From Amorphophallus konjac (taxonomy: Eukaryota; Streptophyta; Magnoliopsida; Alismatales; Araceae): a stretch of DNA of 64,000 nt. The position numbers were made by a program, and so were the translations under genes. Every line of letters starts with the position of its first letter. Positions within the stretch are counted from its first letter, which is position 1. The notes under the pieces are model-generated. The model saw only the letters and a program-made list of their open reading frames with translations, ran no database searches and was not told the origin of the DNA. Location: contig CM040118.1 in NCBI GenBank assembly GCA_022559845.1, positions 447,638,053-447,702,052 on the forward strand. Reading direction: 5' to 3'. Positions 40,637 to 51,233 of this stretch are shown here, in pieces.

Positions 40637-42274
40637 GTGTCTTCATGTCCGTCTTATAGCTCCCCATTTCCAATGGACTTCCAGTCGCCCAGGCGAGATA
40701 ACCGTTGGCACACCCATGGGTTGGGCAACCATCCTCTCCACTTCCGTAGGCCCGAAGCCTCAGATTTTTATGACTCCAATGACCCGGGCGATTACCTCAA
40801 GTGGGAGGCCGCCATGGACACATACTTTGATTGTTATACCATGTCTGAAGCCGGGAAATTCTATTTTGCCAAGGAGAGGCTTCTACACGAGGCCGCCGAA
40901 AAGTGGGACCACATTGAGCGCTTGAGAGAGGTTAGGAGGCAATGGCCCATCGAATCATGGTGGGACATGAAGAGAGAGCTTAGAAGGGTCTACCTTCCCC
41001 ATCCGGTTCCTTCCAACCCGTCCCACCCATTTACTTCCAACCACGTGGGTCACACCTCCAGCCGACCCCACCAACTCACTTCCAACCAAGTGGGTCATAT
41101 CCGGAGGCAAGAAGCCCCTCAGGTACCCAAGCTTAGGCCGGTTGATTACGGGCGAATCCACCACGATACCCCTACTCCAACCCATACCGTTGCCGAACTT
41201 GTGCAAATGATTTCGGATCGGGTGGATAGGAGGCGTGCGTATTTTGAGTCGTTGGTCAGCCCTTGCCCACCTCCGAGACCGGACGTAGCCATACTCGAGC
41301 CTAGGGATGTCATAGCCGGTAACCCCAACCCGGCCCCACCTCCGGGGTCCCAAGGACCTCTTCCCCTCCCGGAGGACGTTCCTTCCCCACCCATTAGAGC
41401 TCCGTTGCCACCACCCATATCTTCCAATTTTTATGTGGAGATATCTCAGCCCGAGCCACCCGTGTTTCTAACGAGAAGGCTTTTCATCGCCGAGCCACTC
41501 CTTAGCTGGCTCAAGAATGGCTTGGTCCCACCTCCATTCCCATCCATGGACCCCACAATACCTCTCTTGCCAATCAACTCATTTCATACAACATTCCGGT
41601 CTAGTCACCATGTGGATACATTGGGTGACCTTCTTAACGGATTAGACCGGCGATTGACATTTACGCACTTGTTGGCCCCAGGCTTCGACCGACCCACAGG
41701 TCGTAGCTTCACCCATCTGGATTTGGGATCCATTACCTCCGTGTGCACCGTGGGTTGTGTCACCACGAAGATTCTTCTACTCCTCCCGTTACCGGTCGAG
41801 CCCGACTTCATTCCTTTTATCTCGGGGGAGGAGCCATATCTTCTATACACTGTCCCATCTACCACGATGGATGGAGGTGACCATCACCTTCATGAATTTC
41901 AAACATGGGACTATGTAATGGAGGAACCGAGGGGTCACACATTCTTTGACCCATTCGACCCCTTCGCTAGTGGACCTTGTGACCCACCATTTCCCTTACA
42001 CCTTGTTAGGGAAGTCCACTACCACACCCCTTCCCCACGGGCTAGTCCACCAACGCCCAACCCGGGGATCATTCCATGGTCATCATATAGGAGTGTCAAA
42101 GAAGGTGAATTCGGTTCTCCACCTATAAAATCCACTAGGGAGCATGTGCATGCATGGTGCCTCTTAGGATGTTTAGGAGTTCCCCATTCTGCCAACCACC
42201 GGTTACATCTAGTGTATGCATGGCACACATTCGGGTGTCCTGGTCCACCACCGCACATGTATGGGTCGGACTAA
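40637..42274 (+). CDS. Element B ORF: gag-like domain plus domain X
   Basis: Intact 545-codon frame. Residues about 42-120 are gag-like: Asp-Phe-Tyr-Asp-Ser-Asn-Asp-Pro-Gly-Asp-Tyr-Leu-Lys-Trp-Glu-Ala-Ala-Met-Asp, then Glu-Ser-Trp-Trp-Asp-Met-Lys. A Pro-rich linker follows (125-275). Residues 286-390 are domain X, with Leu-Ser-Trp-Leu-Lys, His-Thr-Thr, Val-Asp-Thr-Leu-Gly-Asp-Leu-Leu, Gly-Ser-Ile-Thr-Ser-Val and Thr-Val-Gly-Cys. The C-terminus has Asp-Pro-Phe-Asp-Pro-Phe and ends with GCPGPP six residues before the end. No zinc knuckle, protease, RT or integrase. An open frame of this length in otherwise decayed surroundings suggests recent activity or selection. It could package element RNA; domain X's role is unknown. 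Confidence 0.85.
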   Translation: MSSCPSYSSPFPMDFQSPRRDNRWHTHGLGNHPLHFRRPEASDFYDSNDPGDYLKWEAAMDTYFDCYTMSEAGKFYFAKERLLHEAAEKWDHIERLREVRRQWPIESWWDMKRELRRVYLPHPVPSNPSHPFTSNHVGHTSSRPHQLTSNQVGHIRRQEAPQVPKLRPVDYGRIHHDTPTPTHTVAELVQMISDRVDRRRAYFESLVSPCPPPRPDVAILEPRDVIAGNPNPAPPPGSQGPLPLPEDVPSPPIRAPLPPPISSNFYVEISQPEPPVFLTRRLFIAEPLLSWLKNGLVPPPFPSMDPTIPLLPINSFHTTFRSSHHVDTLGDLLNGLDRRLTFTHLLAPGFDRPTGRSFTHLDLGSITSVCTVGCVTTKILLLLPLPVEPDFIPFISGEEPYLLYTVPSTTMDGGDHHLHEFQTWDYVMEEPRGHTFFDPFDPFASGPCDPPFPLHLVREVHYHTPSPRASPPTPNPGIIPWSSYRSVKEGEFGSPPIKSTREHVHAWCLLGCLGVPHSANHRLHLVYAWHTFGCPGPPPHMYGSD

Positions 42275-42639
42275 CAATAGGTTTGTCTAGGGTCTTGTGT
42301 GTCTGTGCATATATCGAGTCGAGTCGGTCCTTTGTACGCTCGCGTTGTCAGTCTCGTTCGAGTGCGATACTTGTCGGACTTTGAGATCGGCTCTACCTCT
42401 ACATATCGGATCTAGTCACATAAAGGGATCTAGCGGTGATTCCTAGTGAGCCTTCGAGCCGCCTCCCTCATTTGAGAGTGACCCCACCCCGGAGTGTCTA
42501 CCTGTAGCCTCCTCCCCAGTAGCGTGTGCATATCGAATCTATACGGGATGAGCATGTGTCGAATACTTGGAGTGGAGCGTACTCCGCGCTTCCTGGTACG
42601 ATGACGGATCCGCCAGCGTCACGAGCAGTCGTACCCCTT
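42275..42639 (+). other. Non-coding 3' region of element B
   Basis: About 370 bp between ORF and hairpin; matches the corresponding part of C (for example the GGAGTGGAGCGTACTCC phrase near 42571) but no coding frame. Confidence 0.55.
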
Positions 42640-42676
42640 ACTCGACGGGGTCAAGTTCTTCCCACCCAGGGAGAAT
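42640..42676 (+). promoter_or_regulatory. Conserved hairpin and polypurine tract of element B
   Basis: ACTCGA-CGGGG-TCAAGT with one stem mismatch, followed by CAGGGAGAAT directly before the LTR. Confidence 0.65.
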
Positions 42677-44646
42677 TGATGAGGACATCAGAGCAAGACC
42701 ACTTACTTTTTATTTTACATTTGAGTCCTTTTATTTTCATTTATATGCTTGGGAAAAAATGTACACAATTGTAAGGCTTTATAAGCCAATTTGTCATTCC
42801 TTAGGATTGTTTGGGTTTTTGTGTAAAAGTCTAGTATGACCAGCAAGGGGCCCCCACCTCTTTTCCCATTGGTCCACCTAAGCCTTAGGGCCCCATGTGG
42901 GGCTGGTCAAACGTCCAAGGTGGGCTTCTAGATGCTTGACCATTTAAGGGGACAAGGTGGAAGATAATTCAAAATTGGACCAAGCAAAGTTTAAGATGCT
43001 TCCCCCTTATAATATAGTTTATCCCATGTTGTATTTTTTATTTAATTTGGTCATTTGACCACATGGGGAAGAAAATCCCCTCTCTCCCACGAAATTCCCA
43101 TCCCCCCACCCCTTGTCATTCTTTATATAAGCCTATGTATAGTGTCATTAGAGATATTAATGAGGAATCAAGCATTTTTGCCAAGAGCAAGCCCAAGGGG
43201 CACCCCTTGTGTCTCTCCTCTCCCCCTTGCAGCAGTGATTGCTGCCCATTCTAGGGTGTGAAGCCCTCATCTTGGTGTGACTCCAAGATGTCCAACCTCT
43301 GCTGGATGCGACTTCCGGCCGCCGCCTTCCGTTCGTGCCGCCATCGTGCCGCCACCGCCATCGCCGGAGTTCTGTCCAAATCAGAACAGAACCTCATCTC
43401 TAAAATTTTATATTTTTTTATTGTTATCTGTTCAAGCCCTAATTTTGAGGGTTTGTTCTCCCTGTCTCCCCTAATCTTTAGTTCAAATTTCGTGCCATTT
43501 GGCCTTAGTTTGATATTTTTCCCATATTTTTGTTCTTCCCCTTAGTAATCTGCCATTTTGCAGATATGCAGGATAGTGTCACCTATTCATTATTTTCCCA
43601 CCCCCTTAATAATTTTTAGAAATTCCACAAAAATTCCTCAATGTTCCTCACGTTCCCCCCTACGTCCCATAATTTTTTAGTCCCTGTAAAAATCATTTAC
43701 CCCTCGGTCAAAGTTTAGTTTGAGGCAGATCCCCTTCTATCCTGAGTGTCTATCAACAGATCCATAGAAAAAACTCAGTCTTGCATAGCCTCCCATTTCA
43801 CATCCCATCATTTGATCGGCCCACAAAACTTATATGTGGTAGATCTGGGAGTCCTCTTTCCAACGCCACCAGTCTTGCCTCGATCTGATTCCGGATCTGA
43901 GAAAATTAATTCTTGCCGCCGAGGCGCGCAAATCTGTTCCCTATGCAGATCAGAAAAATCAGTCCGTGGATAATTCGTTCAAAAATATCAAAAGTTAACT
44001 TCTGGAACCGCCCCTTCAGGGAGTCGATCAGGGACGTCCCGCCATCGTCCCAGCCAAGCGGCGCCTTCAGAATACCTCAGGAGGGCGATGTTCCTTTAGA
44101 AACCGCGTCTTGCTGTCCAGCGAGTCAGAACCAAGTCGGCGCAGTACCGAGTCGGCGCAGGACCGAGTCGGACCAGTAGGCCGAGTTCGCCCCGAACGCA
44201 TCTCCAGATTGCTGCCCGTCAACCCAGGGTCGGTCCTCCCGGGCCCCACTTGTAGCCCTTTACCTCCCTGCGTGGAGTGGGCAATAAAATTCACTGTTGT
44301 AACTAAATTTTTACCATTGTTACCGGGAGTTACCGTACTTGGCCGGGAACGTCTTCCCCACGCCCGGAGCGTGGAGGTAAACTCGCCCCACTCTTTATCG
44401 CATTTTACTTAGTTCGTATTCATTCGTATATGCCGTTGCGCATGTAGGTTTCTAGCTTGTTATACTACTATCACCGTTGCGAGAGAGTGAGATTGAGTGT
44501 ACTGTCCCGTGACTCGATCCAAGTACACGCGGAAAGCCGATACCCAAGACTCACTGCCGGTTTCTCAACTGCGCACGGTCCACGTCTTCCCTCGCATAGG
44601 GGCGATCGTGAGCTTGAGTCCCAGGTTGCGTGTCCGTCCCGCATCA
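42677..44646 (+). repeat. Element B 3' LTR (1970 bp)
   Basis: Starts TGATGAGGACATCA and ends CCGTCCCGCATCA. Its TATA box is at 43124-43130. Confidence 0.9.
43124..43130 (+). promoter_or_regulatory. TATA box of element B 3' LTR
   Basis: TATATAA in TTCTTTATATAAGCC, about 450 bp into the LTR. Confidence 0.6.
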
Positions 44647-44651
44647 GGAGG
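44647..44651. repeat. Right flank repeat of composite element B (GGAGG)
   Basis: Near match to AGAGG at 37957-37961. Confidence 0.6.
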
Positions 44652-44970
44652 GGGATAAGAAGCGACCATCCGAGCAAGGCTCAGGCCAAGGAAAATGGCG
44701 GAGTCAAGATGGAGACCGAAGGGAACCCCTCGGAAATACGAGCGATACACTCCTCTATCCGCTCCAGTCTATGAGATATACCAAGACATCAAAGGCTCGG
44801 GCATTCTCCGCCAACCCGAGCCTATGAAGGCCAAATGCCGCAACCGCCACAAACATTGCCAATTCCACAACGACCATGGGCACCATACCAAAGATTGTCA
44901 CCAGCTCAAGGATGAGATCAAGCGTCTCGTCCGCCAGGGAGACTTATCTCGGTACGTGTCCGAGCGCTAG
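44647..44970 (+). pseudogene. Element D gag C-terminus with Cys-His-His-Cys knuckle
   Basis: Resumes D after element B. The incoming frame (Asp-Lys-Lys-Arg-Pro-Ser-Glu-Gln) is lost by a frameshift near 44700-44740; the frame starting 44695 then carries Tyr-Glu-Ile-Tyr-Gln-Asp-Ile and Cys-Gln-Phe-His-Asn-Asp-His-Gly-His-His-Thr-Lys-Asp-Cys, the knuckle usual in Tat gag, which binds the RNA genome. Stops at TAG 44968-44970. Confidence 0.85.
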
Positions 44971-45676
44971 AAGGAGGACCGTGGCATTCCAGAAGAGATT
45001 GACAATCAACCCCGCGGGGTCCACATCAATGTCATTTCTGGCGGCGCGGCATCAGGATGAGACAGTAGCCGAGGAAGGAAGCGTCACGCTGAACGAGCAA
45101 TTAGGGCCTCCGAGCCCCCTCAAAGCCCCACCGGCGAGCGAGCAACAGGCCCTGGTATTCTCCGACCAAGACCTGGAAGGGTTATCTACCCAACACGATG
45201 ACGCTCTTGTAGTGTCGGCTACTATAAACCATTGTAACGTAGACAGGATATTGGTCGACAATGGTAGCACCCCTGATATACTTTCGTACGAATGCATCCT
45301 TAAGATGGGTGAAAACCCATCCAAGCTCCGCCCAATTCGAACCCCCCTTTGTGGGTTCAATGGCCAGGCAACCTATCCCGAGGGAACCCTAAGCCTGCCG
45401 ATCACCATCGGCACCCCTCCCAGAACCGTTACTATTATGGTTGACTTCATCGTGATCGAGGGGATGTCGGCCTATAATGCCATCTTCGGTCGAGGTATCC
45501 TTAGTAGGACAAAGGCAGTGCCCTCCACCTATCACCAAAAAATGAAGTTTCCCACCAAATACGGTATCGGGGAAGTCCGAGGTAACCAGGCAAGAGCTCG
45601 AAGGTGCTACATAATCTCAGTCGAAGCCATAAGGCAAGAGGGAAAAAAAGAAAAAGGGCGAGGGAGTCAAGGATGA
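44971..45676 (+). pseudogene. Element D aspartic protease
   Basis: Core motif Arg-Ile-Leu-Val-Asp-Asn-Gly-Ser-Thr-Pro-Asp-Ile-Leu at about 45246-45284, then Gly-Phe-Asn-Gly and Ala-Ile-Phe-Gly-Arg, matching plant Tat proteases, many of which have Asp-Asn-Gly. The open frame 44876-45676 overlaps the gag end in another phase, so a frameshift joins them. Confidence 0.85.
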
Positions 45677-46770
45677 ACCAACAACATTCGAGCCTGGTGG
45701 CGAATTCTTGACGGTCTTCCTCAAAGATGACCCAGCTCTAGGAGTAAAAATTGGAGCTGATTTATCATCTGATGTACAAAAGTAATACAAAGATTTTCTT
45801 TCGGAGTATATTCAAGTCTTCGCATGGTCTGATGAGCATCTTCTCGGGATCCCTGGGGAGATGGTGGTACACAAGCTCAACCTTGACCCATCGGTGAAAC
45901 CTGTCCAGCAACGCAGAAGAAAGCACGCCCCAGAGAAGCAGACGATCATGAAAGAGCAAATTCTCAAGGGAAAGAAAACTGGCCTATTTCGACTGGTCCT
46001 TTACCCGACATGGCTCACTAATGTCGTCTTAGTACCAAAAGCTTTGGGCAAATGGCGAATGTGCGTGGAGTTCACCGACCTCAACAAAGCCACTCCAAAA
46101 GACTGTTACCCACTGCCGAGCATTGACCAACTGGTCGACTCGTCTTCCGGTAATGAATTGCTCAGCTTCCTAGATGCCTACTCCGGCTACCATCAGATCT
46201 GAATGGATCCTGAAGACATCGAGAAGACAACCTTCATCACTGACTTCGGCGTATGCTGCTACACCCGAACGCCTTTCGAGCTGAACAACGTCGGGGCCAC
46301 CTATCAAAGGCTGATCAACCACATTTTCGAAGGACAAATCGGTGGGAACATCGAAGCCTACATCAACGACATGCTTGTGAAGACACCCAAGGCCGAGGAC
46401 CACTTCACCGACCTAGCAGAAACCTTCGACACTCTCCTGAGGTACAACATGAAGCTCAACCCAGCTAAATGTGCCTTTGGGGTTCGATCCGAAAATTCCT
46501 TGGGTTTTCGAGTCACTCAGGGTGGGATCGAGGGCAACCCCGACAAAGTTCAGGCCATCCTGAACATGCAGCCACCCGTTTGCGTCAAGGACGTCCAACG
46601 CCTGACTGGACGAATTGCTGCGCTCAACTGTTTCTTATCTTGAGCGGCCGAATGATGCCTGCCTTTCTTCAAATTGTTAAGAGGGCCCAAATTGGCATCC
46701 GCTATGTTTGCCTGGGATAAGGAATGTCAGAAAGCTTTTGCAGAGCTAAAGGAGTTTTTGGCCTCGCCCC
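45677..46770 (+). pseudogene. Element D reverse transcriptase, up to the C insertion
   Basis: Lead-in Glu-Tyr-Ile-Gln-Val-Phe-Ala-Trp, then Trp-Leu-Thr-Asn-Val-Val, Cys-Val-Glu-Phe-Thr-Asp-Leu-Asn-Lys-Ala and Tyr-Ser-Gly-Tyr-His-Gln-Ile, a TGA at about 46200 (from an Arg codon), and Gly-Ala-Thr-Tyr-Gln-Arg-Leu. The catalytic loop reads Tyr-Ile-Asn-Asp instead of Tyr-Val-Asp-Asp, removing an essential Asp. Thumb and connection follow to Ala-Ser-Pro-Pro-Val-Leu, where element C is inserted; the connection resumes at 57769. Confidence 0.92.
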
Positions 46771-46775
46771 CGGTG
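46771..46775. repeat. Left target-site duplication of tandem element C (CGGTG)
   Basis: CGGTG repeated at 57764-57768; the next bases TTAT also match by chance or as part of a longer duplication. Confidence 0.9.
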
Positions 46776-48868
46776 TTATGCGGGACGGACACGCGACCTG
46801 GGACTCTAGCTCGCGGACGTCCCTAGCGAGGGAAACGCGGGATCGTGCGCGGTTGAGAAACCAGCAATGAGTCTCGGATACTCGGCTCTTCCGCGTGTAC
46901 TCAGATTGAGTCACGAGACGGGTTCACTCACTCACTCTCGCAGCGGTGATTGAAGTATAACGAGCTAATAATCCTATCACATGCAGCGGCATATAGAAAT
47001 GTATACGAGTAAAGCAAATGCCTACGAGGAGGGTGACGAGTGTACCTCCACGCTCCGGGCGTGGGGAAGACGACCCCGGCCATGTACGGTAACTCCCGGA
47101 AAAATAATTACAATAATTTACAGAATTTAACTTGCTGCCCACTCCACGCAGGGAGGTAAAGGGCTACAATGTGGGGCCCGGGAGCACCGATCTTGGGTTG
47201 ACGGGCAGCAACGTGGTCACTCTGTCGGGGTGACTCGGACGGTGCAAGGTGTCTGTTGTGGGGCCCACGTGCTACTCGGATGGCTGAACTGTACGGGGTG
47301 GGTCCCGCTGCCACGGGGAGGCCTGGAGAAATGACCCTTGGAAGGCGACTGGGCTGGCGCTGCTGGTAGGAGGCCGGGCGGCTCCGATCGCTGGGCGTTG
47401 GAAGATGCAGCCCCGAGCCTGTGTTGATGTTTCAGGGTTGCGTGGTCTGACGAAATCAGCTGCTGCGATCAGTCCCGACATCGAATCGACGCGAGATTTA
47501 CACCGTTGGAAAGCTCTTTCAGAGAGCTTCAACCCTCTGGTATCACATTAATTTTGAGGGGACCGTATTTTTCCTGAATGATTTGACAATAGGCGGACTC
47601 TCAGATTTAGATTTGGCAGGACAGATTTGGATCTGCCTGAGAATGGGGGTTGACCGTGACTAAAACTTCAGATCTGGGAGTTGGGCCCTTTATGAAAGTT
47701 GGAGAGGGGGAAGTACAGAAGACACAAATATTTTTTGTGGATTTTCTAAAGGTGGTTGGATAGGGGAAAGAGATTTTTGACTGGTCAGTGGTCGGATCTG
47801 GACTGCACAGGACAGAATAGATTTTGGCCTGAGTTTTAAATTTTCAGAGTGGAAAAATAACTTCTAAATTCGTGACAAAATTTGTGGAGGTGGGTTTTTG
47901 TGGGAACACCACCCATTGCAAATTTGAGCTCAATCAGAAATGGTGAAGGGGGTCGAACAAGGGAAGAACATGGCTGCTGTAACAAGATCTGCACAGATGC
48001 CAGGTTGCTGGGGGTGGAAAGAAGGAAATAGTAAAAATAGCAAACGTAGGTTTAATGGGCTGAATGTTTTTGTGGAAGATGGGGGGGACGTGGGGGACTC
48101 ACCCTCCAATTTTGGGGACGACCTGAGCTCCTGATGGAGAGATAAAATTCATGCTTTACTATTCTGTCCAGAGATGGACAGAATACCGAAGAAGCGGCGG
48201 TGGCGGTGCGATGGCGGCTCGATGGCGGCGACGACGGCGGTGCTGAGCTTCACACTAAGAAAGGGGGTAGAAGAGGGGCTTCACACCTCATAAGAAGGAG
48301 GCTTCACACCTCTGCAAGGGGGAGAGAGGCAAGAGGAGGAGGGCGCAAATGGCCTTGCTCTTGGCAATTTCACAAATTTTCTTCATTAATTCTCATAAAA
48401 TGGGAAATACAAGGTATTTATATGAAAATATAAATGACCTAAACTATCCTCAGATCTAGGTTAGGGGAGGAGAATACAAGGGATAGAACATATAAAATCC
48501 TGCCAAATATTTTCAAAAAATAAAAATCCTTTTTTTAAGGGGGGCGCCCCCTTGACTTAATGGGAGAGGAATCTAGACCTTCCCTCCTCTTTGTCCTCTT
48601 GAATGGTCAAGTCTTGTAGAAGACCACCTTGGACATTTGACCAACCCCACATGGGCCCTATGGCTTAGGTGGACCAATGGAAGAGAGGATGAGGGGCCCC
48701 CGCTGGACCTACGTGACTTTTGCAAATAAACACAAAGACTTTTAAGGACTAACAAATTGGCTTATAAAGCCTTACAATTGCAAATCCAATAATGCAAGGG
48801 TATAAATGCAAACTAAAAGGATATAAATATAAAATAAAAATGTTAGTACTCGATGTTGATTCCCATCA
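46776..48868 (-). repeat. Element C left LTR (outer 3' LTR, 2093 bp)
   Basis: Plus-strand ends TTATGCGGG (one change from TGATGCGGG) and TTGATTCCCATCA. Minus-strand TATA box at 48415-48422 (TATAAATA). Confidence 0.92.
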
Positions 48869-48888
48869 ATTCTCCCCGGGTGGGAAGA

Positions 48889-48905
48889 ACTCGACCCCGT
48901 CGAGT
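48889..48905 (-). promoter_or_regulatory. Conserved hairpin before polypurine tract, left C unit
   Basis: Perfect ACTCGA/TCGAGT stem around CCCCG on the plus strand; the polypurine tract (minus-strand CCCGGGGAGAAT) lies at 48869-48880. Confidence 0.65.
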
Positions 48906-49337
48906 AAGGGGTGCGGCTACTCGAGTAGACCCGACGGATTCGTCACCGAACCTGGAAGCGCGGAGTACACTCCACTCCAAGTAATCGACACCTGCTCATC
49001 CGTATAGATTCGATATGCTCACGCTGTTGAGGAATGAGGCTAGAGGTGGATACTCCGGGGTGGGGTCACTCTCAAAGGAGGGAGGCGGCTCAAAGACTCA
49101 CTAGGAATCACCGATGGGTCCCTTTATGTGACTAGATCAGAGACATAGAATGGTAGAGCCGATTCTAAATTTCGGCAAGTCTACAACGTACGCATTGGAT
49201 CTGACTTGCCTCGCACTCGAAAGGGACTAACATCACGAGCTGACATGAGACTGACTCGACTCGATGCATGCAGACTCACTATGCACTCGAAAGAAAAACA
49301 CGGACTCACACATGACCCTAAACAAACCTATTGTTCG
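48906..49337. other. Non-coding 3' region of left C unit
   Basis: Matches the same region of B in reverse; contains GGAGTACACTCC. No ORF. Confidence 0.5.
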
Positions 49338-50967
49338 TCCGACACATACATATGCAATGGTGGACCAGGACATCCGAATGTGTGCCATGCATACACAAGA
49401 TGCAACCGGTTGTAGGCGGAATGGGGGAGTCCTAGACATCCCAAAGTGATCCACTCATGCACGGACAGCCCTTTGGATTTGGGAGGTTTGGGTGGACCAG
49501 GAGGGTTGGATGCATCTTCTACATCATCCCTATATGTGGGTATCTCGTGCCAATGAATGGGCTCCTGACTTAATGTAGGTGGACCGACCCGTGGGGTAGG
49601 GTTGTGGTAGGGGACTTCCCTAACGAGGTGGAATGGAGGTTATGGGCCAAGAGGCCCACTAAGAAAGGGATCAAAGGGATCAAAGAATGTGTGACCCCTC
49701 GATATGGATTCCCTCATCTCATGGTCCCATGTGTGGAAGTCTAGAAGGTGTTGATGGTCACCTTCCTCCGTTGTGGCTAAGGGGACAACGGCCTAGTATA
49801 GCAGATGAGGGTCCTCCCTTGGGACAAATGGAATGAAGGTAGGCTCGGCCGGCATGAGGAGGAACAAAAGAACCTCCGTGGTGACATGACCCACTGTGTA
49901 CACAGAGGTAATGGACCCCAACGCAAGATGCGCGAAGCTACGACTCGTGGACTGGTCAAAGCCGGGGGCCAACATATGCGTCAACTTCCATTGGCAGTCT
50001 AATCCCGTAAGAAGGTCATCCAATGTATCAACATGATGACTAGACCGGAATGTGGTATTGAATGAGTTGATGGCACTAAAGGTAGAGTGGGGTCCATGGT
50101 GGGATAGCAAGGTGGGACCAAGCCTATCTTGAGCTAGCTAAATAGTGGTTCGGTGATGAAAAGCGTTCCCGTTAGAAACACGGGTGGCTCGGGCTGAGGT
50201 AGCTCCAAATGAGATGGCTCCGAATAAAGATCGGAAGGTGAGGGTGATGGCAATGGAGCTCTCATGGGTGGGGAAGGACTGTCCTCCTCGAGGGGAAGAG
50301 GTCCTTGGAGTGGCACCGGGATGTGAGGCTCGGGCAGGAATCCGTCAATTTGATTACACATCCTATCCAACCGATCCGAAATGGTTTTGAAAAGTTCGGC
50401 AATGGTTTGGTTTGGAGTAGGGGTATCGTGATGGACTCGCCCATAATCACTCGGCCTAGGATTAGGCTTAGACTTGTCTACATGTGGGGCTCTTTGCCTC
50501 CGGCTATGACCCACTTGATTGGAAGAGATTTGGTGGGGTCGGTTGGAGGTGATTGGGCCGGGTAGGTAGACCCTCTTAAGCTCACCCTTCATCTCTCGCC
50601 ATGACTCTATAGGCCTTTGCCTCCTATTTTCCCTCAAATATTCTATGTCCCTCCATTGTTCAGCGGCTTTGTAAAAAAGTCATCTTGCGGCAAAGTTGAC
50701 TTGCACGTGACCGGACATAATGTAACACTCAAAGTATTAGTCCATAGCGGCTTCCCACTCTAGGTAGTCGCTCGGGACTTTGGAGCCATAGAAGTCCCGG
50801 GCTACGGGCCTACGGGGGTGGTGGGGTTGGTTTTCCCATCTTTGGGCGTATCGCCACCATGCATAAGATGTGGGCGTTTGGGGATCCATGGGACACGGGG
50901 AGCTATAAGATGGCCATGCCGACATTTGGTGACAAGACACTAGACACGACCCTAACAGATAATGCAA
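49338..50967 (-). pseudogene. Left C unit ORF: gag-like domain plus domain X, broken
   Basis: Same protein as in B. From the right: gag-like part with Asp-Tyr-Leu-Glu-Trp-Glu-Ala-Ala-Met-Asp ending in a stop near 50735, the 50134-50637 segment (Pro-rich linker), then after a stop and a frameshift the 49793-50110 segment with domain X (Phe-Arg-Ser-Ser-His-His-Val-Asp-Thr-Leu, Gly-Ser-Ile-Thr-Ser-Val-Tyr-Thr-Val-Gly), and another stop. Similarity to the C-terminal GCPGPP end reaches about 49338. Confidence 0.75.
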
Positions 50968-51218
50968 GTGGTAATGCCGACTCGACTATGAACCTAGACT
51001 CAACCAATAGACGGTACTTGGCGGAGTTACGGGATCCGAAGATCTCTCTCGTAAATGTGCGACCTTCCCGATAGACGTAACCTAATGTTCGGGCAACACC
51101 TTTTAATATACCGAATAAAGGAACGCAAATGCAACCTTGGACTGACTTAGACTCGAGTTAGACTTAAATGACTTTTTTTCTTATTTTTATCAAGGACTAC
51201 CCTAGACTCTAACCTTCC

Positions 51219-51230
51219 GCTCTGATACCA
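51219..51230 (-). other. Primer binding site, left C unit
   Basis: The minus strand reads TGGTATCAGAGC, initiator-Met type, three bases from the middle LTR. Confidence 0.93.
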
Positions 51231-51233
51231 ATT

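Larger units (their letters stand above)
37962..44646 (+). mobile_element. Element B: non-autonomous element with chimeric 5' LTR
   Basis: Plus-oriented body with primer site, one long ORF, polypurine tract and full 3' LTR. The 5' LTR is abnormal: its first half (37962 to about 39465) is a related LTR in reverse orientation, and only about 880 bp of plus-oriented LTR remain before the primer site. Both outer ends are therefore LTR 3' ends (TGATGCGGG left, CCCGCATCA right), with a near-matching 5-bp flank. Inserted in D's gag. Confidence 0.82.
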
